A stretch of DNA of 64,000 nt from a virus. The notes beneath the pieces are model-generated. The model was not told the origin of the DNA. It made no database searches and saw nothing but the letters and a program-made list of their open reading frames with translations. Where the stretch lies: positions 1-64,000 of the IMG/VR virus record IMGVR_UViG_3300042691_055965; one strand, 5' to 3'. Position 1 is the first letter of the stretch, and the number at the start of each line of letters is the position of its first letter. Position numbers and translations under genes: made by a program. Positions 6,775 through 15,142 of this stretch are shown here, piece after piece.

Positions 6775-8985
6775 ATGAAGCTTTTAAACATAATTTTCTT
6801 TTTTTTAACCTTTGTTGGTTATTCACAGTTCTGTCCAAATTTAGGACCCGATCAATATCTTGCGTGTGGTGTTGGTTCGACTACACTAACTGCGGACTTT
6901 AGTCAATGTGCACCTGGCAGTAACCCAAATCAAACAACAAACTATGGTGTAACAAACATACCATACGTGGCACAAACAAATACAGGGACATCACTTATAA
7001 TGGCTGATGATTCACAACAAGGACCTTTTAATATAGGATTTACTTTTTGTTTTTTTGGACAAACCTATACACAATTTTATGTTGGTTCTAATGGGTGGGT
7101 TTCATTTTCACCAGCTCAACCAACAACATTCACATCAACAACAATCCCATCAGGATTAGGAACAGTCCCAAAGAACTGTATCATGGGTCCTTGGCAAGAT
7201 TGGCATCCTGGAGTTGGGGGACAGATTAGATACCAAGTTCAAGGAACCGCACCATGTAGAAAATTGGTTGTTAGTTGGATAAACGTACCAATGTTTTCTT
7301 GTACTAACTTGACAGGGACATTTCATATTGTAATTTATGAATCAACAAACATTATTGAAAATCATATTCAAAATAAACCTAATTGCTTAGCTTGGGCAGG
7401 AGGAACTGCCGTACAAGGATTACATAACAACAATGGAACATTCGCAGTAACTGTACCAGGTAGAAACTCAACCCAGTGGACTGCTAATAATGATGCAAGA
7501 AGATACACACCAAGTGGGCCTACAGTTATCCCAACACCAACATGGTATCAAGTAGGTAACCCAACACCTATTGGTGTTGGAACATCTATTACGGTAACAC
7601 CACCACAAGCTGGTGCAAATTATACTTGTCAGTTAGTTTATCCTGCTTGTAACGTAGGATGGAACACTTGTAATAATATACCAGGACAAACACCTGACAC
7701 TGTATTTGTACAACCAGGTCCACCAAACCTACAACCATTAAATGTTACTTTTACAAACCCAACTTGTTTTCAAAGTTGTGATGGAACAATCGATGTTACC
7801 CCATCTAACGGAGTTGCTCCTTTTACCTATGTGTGGAGTAATGGACAAGGTACACCAAACCTTATTGATTTATGTGAAGGAATATATGATGTAACAGTAA
7901 CTGACAATCAAGGATGTGATGTAACGGCATCTGTAACACTTACTGATCCTCCACAAGTTGTTATTAATCCGATTCAATCAATCGATACGATTTGTGATTA
8001 TTCATCAAGTGAATTATATTTTGTAAACGACAACGGAAATGGTTACACATATACTTGGACAACACTTGGAAGTATTATAAACGGTCAAGGTAATGATTCA
8101 ATTTACATAAATTGGGACGATAACCCAAGTGGATTTGTTCCCCAAGGTGTGAGTGTAATTGGAATAAATTCGGATGGATGTGAAAGTTTACCTCAAGATT
8201 TTGATTTATACATTTTGGATATAAATCCAACTATACAACAAATCGGACCTTTTTGTGATTATGATGATTGTGCTGATTTGATAGTAAATCCAATTGGTGG
8301 TAATCTATCAGGTTTAGGTGTCAATAATAATCAATTTTGCCCTGATGTGTCTTTGGTTGGTAATAATTCAATTACATATGAATATACTCAAACAAATTGT
8401 ACGTTTGATACTACAATAACTGTGGTTGTAAACCCACAACCAATTTTAGATGACATTAATCCTGATGATGAAATGGTGGAATTTTGTGAAGGTGATATTG
8501 TTAATAGAATATATAGTGTAGAATCCAATTTAAATGGTGGTACTTACTATTGGATTTTAAATGGTGATACAACAGAATCTTACAGTTTAGGACAAAGTTG
8601 GGTTACTAATGGTTACTATACAATACAAGTTTATCAGGTGGTAAATGGATGTGTTTCAGAAACCCAATCAACAACAGTTAATTTGACGACTTGTCCTGAA
8701 GAATTAATTTTTATACCGAATACTTTTACACCTGATGGTGACGAATATAACCAAACATGGTTACCAATATTTACCGAAGGGTTCGATCCGTATGATTATC
8801 AATTAACTATTTTAAATAGATGGGGTGAAGTTGTTTTCGAAAGCAATAACCATACAATTGGATGGTTGGGTGATTACAACGGAAAGGCTTGTACTGAAGG
8901 TGTTTATACTTGGAAAATTGAATTTGGAAATTTAATAAACGATGCTAGAAAAGTACTAGTTGGGCATTTAACACTTATACGATGA
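6775..8985 (+). CDS. Secreted SprB-like surface protein with type IX sorting domain
   Basis: Protein of 736 aa. Residues 1-18 are a signal peptide ending in GYSQ. A beta-rich, aromatic N-terminal domain follows (about 60-250). Around residues 325-395 is a SprB-type repeat (NPTCFQSCDGTIDVTPSNG, then YVWSNGQ and GIYDVTVTDNQGC). Further Ig-like beta domains follow. The last ~90 residues (about 645-736) match the gliding-motility-associated C-terminal domain: FIPNTFTPDGD, LTILNRWGEVVFES, GVYTWKIEF. In Bacteroidota this domain sends proteins through the type IX secretion system to the cell surface. So the protein is made to be displayed by the infected host, not built into the virion. A role in adhesion, cell aggregation or blocking superinfection is inference. 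Confidence 0.85.
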   Translation: MKLLNIIFFFLTFVGYSQFCPNLGPDQYLACGVGSTTLTADFSQCAPGSNPNQTTNYGVTNIPYVAQTNTGTSLIMADDSQQGPFNIGFTFCFFGQTYTQFYVGSNGWVSFSPAQPTTFTSTTIPSGLGTVPKNCIMGPWQDWHPGVGGQIRYQVQGTAPCRKLVVSWINVPMFSCTNLTGTFHIVIYESTNIIENHIQNKPNCLAWAGGTAVQGLHNNNGTFAVTVPGRNSTQWTANNDARRYTPSGPTVIPTPTWYQVGNPTPIGVGTSITVTPPQAGANYTCQLVYPACNVGWNTCNNIPGQTPDTVFVQPGPPNLQPLNVTFTNPTCFQSCDGTIDVTPSNGVAPFTYVWSNGQGTPNLIDLCEGIYDVTVTDNQGCDVTASVTLTDPPQVVINPIQSIDTICDYSSSELYFVNDNGNGYTYTWTTLGSIINGQGNDSIYINWDDNPSGFVPQGVSVIGINSDGCESLPQDFDLYILDINPTIQQIGPFCDYDDCADLIVNPIGGNLSGLGVNNNQFCPDVSLVGNNSITYEYTQTNCTFDTTITVVVNPQPILDDINPDDEMVEFCEGDIVNRIYSVESNLNGGTYYWILNGDTTESYSLGQSWVTNGYYTIQVYQVVNGCVSETQSTTVNLTTCPEELIFIPNTFTPDGDEYNQTWLPIFTEGFDPYDYQLTILNRWGEVVFESNNHTIGWLGDYNGKACTEGVYTWKIEFGNLINDARKVLVGHLTLIR

Positions 8986-9071
8986 ATATAGATATGTATG
9001 CTTTAGTTGTTACTCCAATTATGATTTTAGTTTCTTTTGTTCTTGTAAGTTTATATAGGAACAGAAAGTAA
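8982..9071 (+). CDS. Predicted 29-aa single-span membrane peptide
   Basis: ATG at 8982 overlaps the stop of the surface-protein gene (ATGA), a coupling seen repeatedly in this genome. The peptide has a short polar start (MNIDMYA), one hydrophobic span (LVVTPIMILVSFVLVSLY) and a basic end (RNRK), which would give an outside-N, inside-C orientation by the positive-inside rule. It is not recognised. It lies 33 nt before the sensor kinase start. The coding call rests on coupling and composition only. Confidence 0.45.
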   Translation: MNIDMYALVVTPIMILVSFVLVSLYRNRK

Positions 9072-9093
9072 ATAGTTTTAGAAAGATTTGTGA

Positions 9094-9100
9094 TATTTAT
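9094..9100 (+). promoter_or_regulatory. TATTTAT element before the sensor-kinase operon
   Basis: TATTTAT, 4 nt, ATG at 9105. It supports the ATG over the upstream in-frame GTG at 9090. Confidence 0.5.
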
Positions 9101-9104
9101 ATGT

Positions 9105-10865
9105 ATGACAAATCTTTCAAAAATTTCGTTGGTAATATCAGCCTTTCTGATGTTATTGTTCCTGTGTTCACAATCATTACTTGTTTTTCATTTTATTGAA
9201 TATGTAGATATGATAGGGTATTTTGGTTACGCCATAATACTAGCATTTATCCCATTTTTTTCTGTGTTTGCATATGAATATGTTAAAAGAAACAAAATAG
9301 GTAAGGTAAAAGGTGAATATATAAAAAAACTTAATGAAACAATAATTTCACAATCCCATAATCCATTATTTTATGATGGTGATATTTCTGAAGGAGCAAA
9401 AATTCTAACAAAAGAAGTGTCCACTAATATGGATGTTGATAGATGTTCTGTGTGGCTATACAATGAGGATAGAAGTTCAATTGTATGTCAACAACTATAT
9501 GTTAAATCAGAAAATAGTTGGTATCAGAATATTGAACTACATAAAAAAGATTATTTGGATTACTTCCTTGCTCTTTTGTTAAATCCCGTGATTGTTGCAA
9601 ATGATGCTGAAACTCACCAAGCAACTTCTTGTTTTACTGAATCGTATTTGAAACCTTTGGGTATTAAATCAATGTTGGATGTTCCAATTGTTTATAAGGG
9701 TGACACTATCGGGGTTATTTGTATTGAAAGTTTAGAACCAAAAATGTGGGACAAATGTGAAATTGATTTTGCTCAGATGTTAGCATCACTTTATTCCTTT
9801 TCATACTCCGTAAAAGAAATCAATCGTATAAACAAAACAATAGATGATATTGAGCATTTCATTGATTATTCGGTATTAGTAAGTAAGGCAGACGCAAATG
9901 GTAAAATAACATATGTTAATAAAAGGTTTGAGGATGTATCAGGATGGAAACTAAAACAAGCAATGGGTAAAGACCACAGTATTGTAAATTCAGGTTTTCA
10001 CCCAAAGGAGTTTTGGAAGGATATGTATAAGACAACCGTAAAAGATAGAAAGATATGGAATAAGGTTGTGACAAACAAAAATAGAAATGGTGAAATATAT
10101 TGGGTTGATTCTTATATCATCGCTGAGTTTGATTCTGAAACAGACAAACTAAAAGGATTTATGTCTATTAGATACGATGTAACTGACTTGATGAAAAAAT
10201 CAGAAGAGATTGAAAAAAAGAATACCTATTTGGAACACGCAGCAAAGATATTACGTCACGATATGCACTCAGGTATCAACACCTATATCCCAAGAGGAAT
10301 TAGTTCACTAGAAAGAAGATTAAATGATGATGTAATCAAGGAATTAAAAATTGAATCCCCACTTAAAATGATTAAGGAAGGATTAAAACATTCACAAAAA
10401 GTTTATAAGGGTGTTTATGAATTTACCAATTTGGTTAAAAAAGATTCAAGAATGGGTAAAACTGAATGTAACCTCAAAACTATCTTGGATGAATACCTAC
10501 AATCAACGGCATATAAAAGTCAGGTGATTATTGAGGAATTACCAGTCACTGATGTAAACGAATCTTTATTTTGCACAGCAATTGACAACCTAATCAGAAA
10601 TGGTTTGAAATATAACGATAGTGATACCAAGTTTGTTAAAATATTTATGGAAGAAGACACACTAATTCTACAGGACAATGGTAGAGGGATGACACAAAAA
10701 GATTTTGAATACTTATCCCAACCTTACACAAGAAAACAAAACCAAAAGGAAGGTGGAACGGGACTTGGATTAAACATATGTATCGCAATCTTAAATGAAC
10801 ACGGGTTCAAAATTACCTGTGAGAAAAACGATATTGGAACTAAAATGAAGATTAAACTTAAATGA
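9105..10865 (+). CDS. Hybrid-sensor-type histidine kinase: 2 TM, GAF, PAS, HATPase
   Basis: 586 aa from ATG 9105. Two N-terminal membrane helices (about residues 7-27 and 38-58), a GAF domain (about 90-230; DRCSVWLYNED, LDVPIVYKGDTIGVICIE), a PAS domain (about 245-365; ADANGKITYVNKRFEDVSGW, then a PAC-like MSIRYDVTD) and a kinase core. The phospho-accepting His is H385 in LRHDMHSGINTYIPRG. The ATPase has an N box (NLIRNGLKYN), G1 (DNGRGM) and G2 (GGTGLGLNI). All parts look intact. The stop overlaps the next start (ATGA), so it is coupled to a second kinase with a near-copy of the same core. The signal is unknown; GAF and PAS suggest sensing a small ligand or redox state inside the cell. Phage-encoded kinases of this sort are rare. 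Confidence 0.85.
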   Translation: MTNLSKISLVISAFLMLLFLCSQSLLVFHFIEYVDMIGYFGYAIILAFIPFFSVFAYEYVKRNKIGKVKGEYIKKLNETIISQSHNPLFYDGDISEGAKILTKEVSTNMDVDRCSVWLYNEDRSSIVCQQLYVKSENSWYQNIELHKKDYLDYFLALLLNPVIVANDAETHQATSCFTESYLKPLGIKSMLDVPIVYKGDTIGVICIESLEPKMWDKCEIDFAQMLASLYSFSYSVKEINRINKTIDDIEHFIDYSVLVSKADANGKITYVNKRFEDVSGWKLKQAMGKDHSIVNSGFHPKEFWKDMYKTTVKDRKIWNKVVTNKNRNGEIYWVDSYIIAEFDSETDKLKGFMSIRYDVTDLMKKSEEIEKKNTYLEHAAKILRHDMHSGINTYIPRGISSLERRLNDDVIKELKIESPLKMIKEGLKHSQKVYKGVYEFTNLVKKDSRMGKTECNLKTILDEYLQSTAYKSQVIIEELPVTDVNESLFCTAIDNLIRNGLKYNDSDTKFVKIFMEEDTLILQDNGRGMTQKDFEYLSQPYTRKQNQKEGGTGLGLNICIAILNEHGFKITCEKNDIGTKMKIKLK

Positions 10866-12277
10866 AAAAACTATTATTATTCTTAACAACTTTTATTTTT
10901 GTTGTGAATTCTTATTCACAATTAGAGGCGACTTGGGATCAAGGTGTTCCACTTTGTCCTGAAGACAAATACATTTCAGGTTTGATTGATAAGTTGGGGA
11001 ATAAAAATCTAACAGAACTTGATAGTTTAACTGATAACACAAACCTAAAACTTTTCAGAGAAATTGGTTTTGCGTTTTATGACAAAGGTATGTATGATGC
11101 TGCCGATTGGTATCTAAAAAGAGCAAAAAGATACAAAGAAAAAATTATTGTTGAAAAAACAAAAGACAAAGAAGAAACAAAACCAGAAATATCACAAGAA
11201 GATGCCAAACAAATGAAAAAAGATTTGGAGTTTTTAGGAGGTTTACCAAAATCATATGATAATTTATCAAAAGACGATATGTTGGAGTTGGCAAAAATGA
11301 TTAATAATAAAATTAATCAATTAACTAAAGAAAGGGATTCGATACTTAAAAGTGAAAAACCAAATGAAGAATTACTATCATCAAAAAATAACACAATCAA
11401 ATCATTAGAAAAAGAAAAAGAAGTAATTGATTTAACAATTGAAAGTGATGAATTAAAAGGCGAAACTAAAATATTAAACATAGAAAAGGCGACTTTGAAA
11501 AAGTATTTAACAGGATTAATAATTGGTGCATCAGTACTTATTTTATTCATCCTTGTACTTCTTCAAAGAAAAACAATTAGAGTTAAAGATACAGAAATAG
11601 ATAAACAACTAACCGATATCAATAAGAAAAACAAATACTTAGAATATTCAGCAAGAATCATAAGACACGATATGCACTCTGGTATCAATACTTACATTCC
11701 AAGAGGTATATCATCATTAGAAAAAAGAATCACCCAGGAAGATATTGAAAATCTTAAAATTGCTGCACCCATCAAAATGATTAAAGATGGTTTGAGTCAC
11801 ACACAAAAAGTTTACAAAAGAGTTTATGAATTCACAAACCTTGTAAAACAACAAGTGGTATTAGATAAAAAAGAAACGGACACAACAAAACTATTAACAG
11901 ATTACTTCCAATCCACTTCATATAAGAATCAAGTAGAGATTAGCGAATTAGTAATACTTGATATTAACGACACATTATTTTGTAACGCAATAGACAACTT
12001 AGTTAAAAACGGATTACAATATAACGATAGTGAAGACAAATTAGTTAAGATTTATATGGATAAAAATGACTTAATTGTGGAAGATAACGGTAGAGGGTTT
12101 ACACAAAAGGAATTAGAAACGATAACAGGGAAGTATTTAACTAAAAAGGGGGATTCTGAAATTGGTTTGGGATTAAGTATTAGTAAAACCATTTTAGAAG
12201 AACACGGATTTACAATGACTTGTGAAAAAATTAACAATGGAACTAAAATAAAAATTAAGACAAAAAAAGATGATTGA
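10862..12277 (+). CDS. Second histidine kinase with secreted-type N-terminus
   Basis: Protein of 471 aa. Residues 1-20 are a signal peptide ending in SYSQ. A periplasmic helical region (about 20-210) follows, with a TPR-like GFAFYDKGMYDAADWYLKRA and a coiled coil. One membrane helix lies at about 215-236 (GLIIGASVLILFILVLL). The core has H269 in IRHDMHSGINTYIPRG, N box NLVKNGLQYN, G1 DNGRGF and G2 GLGLSISKT. The H-box region is nearly the same as in the upstream kinase, so the pair arose by duplication of the core with exchange of the sensor. Periplasmic helical-repeat kinases are typical of Bacteroidota. It overlaps the receiver gene by 8 nt. Confidence 0.85.
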   Translation: MKKLLLFLTTFIFVVNSYSQLEATWDQGVPLCPEDKYISGLIDKLGNKNLTELDSLTDNTNLKLFREIGFAFYDKGMYDAADWYLKRAKRYKEKIIVEKTKDKEETKPEISQEDAKQMKKDLEFLGGLPKSYDNLSKDDMLELAKMINNKINQLTKERDSILKSEKPNEELLSSKNNTIKSLEKEKEVIDLTIESDELKGETKILNIEKATLKKYLTGLIIGASVLILFILVLLQRKTIRVKDTEIDKQLTDINKKNKYLEYSARIIRHDMHSGINTYIPRGISSLEKRITQEDIENLKIAAPIKMIKDGLSHTQKVYKRVYEFTNLVKQQVVLDKKETDTTKLLTDYFQSTSYKNQVEISELVILDINDTLFCNAIDNLVKNGLQYNDSEDKLVKIYMDKNDLIVEDNGRGFTQKELETITGKYLTKKGDSEIGLGLSISKTILEEHGFTMTCEKINNGTKIKIKTKKDD

Positions 12278-12707
12278 TTCTATTTTATTGGTTGATGACG
12301 AAGATTTATTTCATTTAGTATTTGAGGACGCTTGTTCTCTACTTGATATAAGTTTATCTCTACAATCTATTAGTAGTGCAGACGAAGCAGCAAAGATGTT
12401 TAAACAATGGTTTGACGATAAGAATACCAAAGATAAACCTGAATGTGTATTTGTTGATTTAAATATAATTGGTAGTTCTTTTGATGGAATTGAGCTTGTA
12501 AGAAGAATTAACTTTGAATATGGTAATCATGTTGTTATTGGAATTATTTCTTCATCAAACGAACCAGATGAACAAGCAAAGGCACTTCAATCAGGTGCAC
12601 AATTTTGGATTATCAAATCAGATGAAATCGAACCAAGATTGGAAGAATTTAAAAAAGATTATGAGGGGTATAAAACAAGAACCGCTCCTTTTAAAATTTA
12701 CAGATGA
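12270..12707 (+). CDS. Stand-alone response regulator receiver domain
   Basis: Protein of 145 aa made of a single receiver domain. The acidic pocket is DDED near residues 8-11 (LLVDDEDLF), the phospho-accepting Asp is D63 (VFVDLNIIG), the switch Ser/Thr is in GIISSSNEP (about 92-100), and the conserved Lys is in FWIIKSDE (about 111-118). There is no DNA-binding or enzymatic output domain, so it should act by protein contact, like CheY. It overlaps the kinase by 8 nt and the next gene by 4 nt. The likely partners are both kinases upstream and perhaps the coiled-coil membrane protein downstream. Confidence 0.85.
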   Translation: MIDSILLVDDEDLFHLVFEDACSLLDISLSLQSISSADEAAKMFKQWFDDKNTKDKPECVFVDLNIIGSSFDGIELVRRINFEYGNHVVIGIISSSNEPDEQAKALQSGAQFWIIKSDEIEPRLEEFKKDYEGYKTRTAPFKIYR

Positions 12708-13381
12708 TTAAAATAGATAAAAATACAAAGAAAACTTTATTAGAACTATACAAAAATAAAGGTATAGGACTTGAAGGTAATATCACAAAACTCATCGATG
12801 GTGAAGACGATGAAGACTTCAAAAAGTATTTAAAAGAATGTGAAACAAAAGATTCTGAAAAAAGACGAAAACGTCTTGAAATGACAAAAAAGATTCAAAA
12901 ACAAAATGAAGATTTAAAGTCATTGAACACTCAGAATCAACAAATACTTGAGGAACTTCAAACAACACTCAAAGAAGTTGAAGATTCCAAAATGACATTT
13001 GAGGTTCAAAACAGAGAACTTAACGAATGGAAACAAGATAACCTACGACTTACCGAAGAACTTAAAAACGAAATGGTAAAGTCAGAACAGGCAAGAATAG
13101 AAGCAGAAAAGGCAAAAGAAAGTGCAATTAACGATTTGGACATTATCCAAAAAAGAAATCAAACAGAACTTATATCAACAATTGTGAAAGTTGCTCTTTG
13201 GGTAATAATTGGTGTTGGTGTTGTTACAACTGGCGTCTATGTGTTTACTTTATTTATGGAAAAAGATACACAAGTTATAAGCGCTGCTTGGTCTAATATA
13301 TTTGGGATTTTGTTAACAAATGCTTTTTCAATAGTTGGAACAATAATGGGTATCAAATATGCCACAGAAAATAAACAATAA
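12704..13381 (+). CDS. Coiled-coil membrane protein, possible signalling output or holin
   Basis: Protein of 225 aa. Residues about 30-155 form a long, highly charged helical coiled coil (KRRKRLEMTKKIQKQNEDLK and similar heptads). Two membrane helices follow (about 160-187, VKVALWVIIGVGVVTTGVYV; and 195-220, IFGILLTNAFSIVGTIMG), with a short C-terminal tail. No family recognised. It is coupled to the receiver gene by a 4-nt overlap and ends 13 nt before the endolysin gene. This position is where a holin or its regulator is often found. Inference: it receives the signal from the receiver protein, or forms the membrane lesion for lysis. Neither is shown by sequence. Confidence 0.65.
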   Translation: MIKIDKNTKKTLLELYKNKGIGLEGNITKLIDGEDDEDFKKYLKECETKDSEKRRKRLEMTKKIQKQNEDLKSLNTQNQQILEELQTTLKEVEDSKMTFEVQNRELNEWKQDNLRLTEELKNEMVKSEQARIEAEKAKESAINDLDIIQKRNQTELISTIVKVALWVIIGVGVVTTGVYVFTLFMEKDTQVISAAWSNIFGILLTNAFSIVGTIMGIKYATENKQ

Positions 13382-13394
13382 ATAAATAATTAAA

Positions 13395-14216
13395 ATGTTA
13401 CTAAAAGTAGGTTCAAAAGGGGACGATGTAAAAAAACTACAAACCAAACTCGGTTTAACTGCCGATGGTTCATTCGGTCCAAACACAGAAAAGAAAGTTA
13501 AAGAATGGCAACAAGCAAATGGATTAACTGCCGATGGTATTGTTGGTTCAGGTACTTGGACAAAAATGTTTGGTGGTGAAGTGATAAAAGAAGATGTGGT
13601 AATTGCACCTGTTCAGGGATTAAACATCGAAAAACTAAAAGGGACAATTCCTGATGGTGTTATTGCACAAATTGCAGAAACCGCAAAGAAATTTAATATT
13701 ACAAACAATTTAAGACTTGCACACTTTTTAGCTCAATGTGCACACGAATCAGGTAGTTTTAAAGCGGTATCAGAAAATCTAAATTATTCCGTTGATGGGT
13801 TAAAAAAAGTATTTGGAAAGTACTTTCCTGGAAATCTTGCAGAATCTTACGCTAAACAACCTGAAAAGATTGCTTCCCGTGTTTACGGTGGAAGAATGGG
13901 TAATGGTGATGAATCAACAAAAGAAGGATTTAAATTCAGAGGAAGGGGATATATTCAATTGACAGGTAAATCAAACTACGTTAAATTTACACAATTCATC
14001 GGTGAAGATTGTGTGGCAAATCCTGATTTAGTTGCTACAAAATATCCGTTAGCATCCGCGGCGTTTTTCTTTAATAACAATAGTTTGTGGAGTATCTGTG
14101 ATAAAGGAGCTGACGATGCAACAGTAACCGCAGTCACCAAAAGAGTTAATGGAGGAACACATGGTTTGGCTGACAGAATTTCTAAATTCAAAACATATTA
14201 TAATTTATTGAAATAA
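13395..14216 (+). CDS. GH19 endolysin with N-terminal peptidoglycan-binding domain
   Basis: Protein of 273 aa. Residues about 1-62 are a PG_binding_1 domain (VGSKGDDVKKLQTKLGLTAD, DGIVGSGTW). Residues about 80-273 are a GH19 chitinase/lysozyme-like domain, with the catalytic Glu in LAQCAHESGSF and the conserved FKFRGRGYIQLTGKSNY. GH19 enzymes in phages cut the glycan of peptidoglycan. There is no signal peptide, so a holin is needed to release it. It begins 13 nt after the coiled-coil membrane protein and appears to be the last gene of the kinase operon. Confidence 0.9.
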   Translation: MLLKVGSKGDDVKKLQTKLGLTADGSFGPNTEKKVKEWQQANGLTADGIVGSGTWTKMFGGEVIKEDVVIAPVQGLNIEKLKGTIPDGVIAQIAETAKKFNITNNLRLAHFLAQCAHESGSFKAVSENLNYSVDGLKKVFGKYFPGNLAESYAKQPEKIASRVYGGRMGNGDESTKEGFKFRGRGYIQLTGKSNYVKFTQFIGEDCVANPDLVATKYPLASAAFFFNNNSLWSICDKGADDATVTAVTKRVNGGTHGLADRISKFKTYYNLLK

Positions 14217-14218
14217 AA

Positions 14219-14395
14219 TTAACATACTTCAAACAATAAACCCAACTTTAAGAATTCATCTATTGTTGGGTTTTTTGTTACCTTAATGAAATATTCATTT
14301 TTTTCACTTCTAAAAAATGCAATCCCTGAAAACATTTTTCTTAAGTTTTCATATATTTCTTTATCTTTTACTTTGTATGTTTTTAATCCCACCAT
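14219..14395 (-). CDS. Small protein of 58 aa
   Basis: An open frame from ATG (14393-14395) to TAA (14219-14221), overlapping the end of the upstream minus-strand gene by 13 nt. The product starts MVGLKTYKVKDKEIYENLRK and continues FSGIAFFRSEKNEYFIKV, a normal soluble alpha/beta composition. It fills the gap exactly and ends 2 nt from the convergent endolysin stop, which favours a real gene. No family recognised. Confidence 0.6.
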   Translation of the reverse strand: MVGLKTYKVKDKEIYENLRKMFSGIAFFRSEKNEYFIKVTKNPTIDEFLKLGLLFEVC

Positions 14396-14961
14396 CTTTC
14401 TATTCTTTCTTTCAAAATTTTAAACAATAAGTCTTTTGCCTTTTGTTGGTTATGTCTTGCAATATACATACAATATTCTCTTTTTGTCCCTTGGGGATGT
14501 TCCTTATAAACCTGTCTTAAAGAGGACTTATATTTTGAAAGATATTCACCGTATCTTTCGGATTTAACATTTATTTCTAATCTTTTGTGTTTTGGAAACC
14601 CCTCAACATCTTTCATAAGATACTCACTATCCTCATAATCATGGAACTCAATTGAATAGTAATCGTTTCTTACTCTGTCAATTAAGTTAAGAACAATAGT
14701 CATATCACGGTTGTCAATATCTATTCTTGTGTGTCTGTTGGATTTAACAAGATATTCCCTTTGAAACTCTATCTTTTTTTGTATTATATTAAAAATAAAG
14801 TCACTGTCCCAATCTCTTTGTTTCCAAATTGTAGGAAACCATTTGATTATATTGGATACACCTGTACAAAAGTTACGAATAGAAGAGGGAAATTTATACC
14901 ATAGGAATTTTCTTTCCCATGCGGAATCTTTAGGTATTGGTAGTTTTTTGTAATTTTTCAT
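14383..14961 (-). CDS. Hypothetical protein, 192 aa
   Basis: ATG at 14961 gives 192 aa; a TTG at 14994 would add eleven. The protein is rich in aromatic and basic residues (WERKFLWYKFP, FPTIWKQRDWD), with the pattern IWKQRDWDSDFIFNIIQKKIEF that I associate with an uncharacterised phage family. No catalytic motif or membrane helix seen. It overlaps the membrane protein gene upstream by 32 nt and the 58-aa gene downstream by 13 nt, so all three are probably one transcript. Confidence 0.6.
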   Translation of the reverse strand: MKNYKKLPIPKDSAWERKFLWYKFPSSIRNFCTGVSNIIKWFPTIWKQRDWDSDFIFNIIQKKIEFQREYLVKSNRHTRIDIDNRDMTIVLNLIDRVRNDYYSIEFHDYEDSEYLMKDVEGFPKHKRLEINVKSERYGEYLSKYKSSLRQVYKEHPQGTKREYCMYIARHNQQKAKDLLFKILKERIERWWD

Positions 14962-15142
14962 CTTCTTTGTCTTTCCACTCCAAATATACGGCAAAAATCA
15001 TTAAGAAGTTAATCATTACACACAAAAAAATTTCTAAAAGATAATGCCAATCAATTTGGGTTACACCAACATGAGTTCCTAACCACATAAAAGAACCATA
15101 TTTATTCATTATTTGAACTATAAGGTATTTGAAAAATTTCAT
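14930..15142 (-). CDS. Small single-span membrane protein
   Basis: Protein of 70 aa with one clear hydrophobic segment (about residues 34-53, YLLEIFLCVMINFLMIFAVYL) after an aromatic N-terminal part, and a charged C-terminal tail (EWKDKEDEKLQKTTNT). Function unknown. Its start lies inside the stop of the 552-aa gene upstream (1-nt overlap), so translation is likely coupled. Confidence 0.6.
   Translation of the reverse strand: MKFFKYLIVQIMNKYGSFMWLGTHVGVTQIDWHYLLEIFLCVMINFLMIFAVYLEWKDKEDEKLQKTTNT

Noticed and set aside
14238-14278. Possible terminator after the endolysin (AAACCCAAC with GTTGGGTTT and T run)
   Set aside because: The loop is 18 nt long and the whole element lies inside a well-formed minus-strand 58-aa frame, so I did not list it as a terminator, though it could serve both roles.
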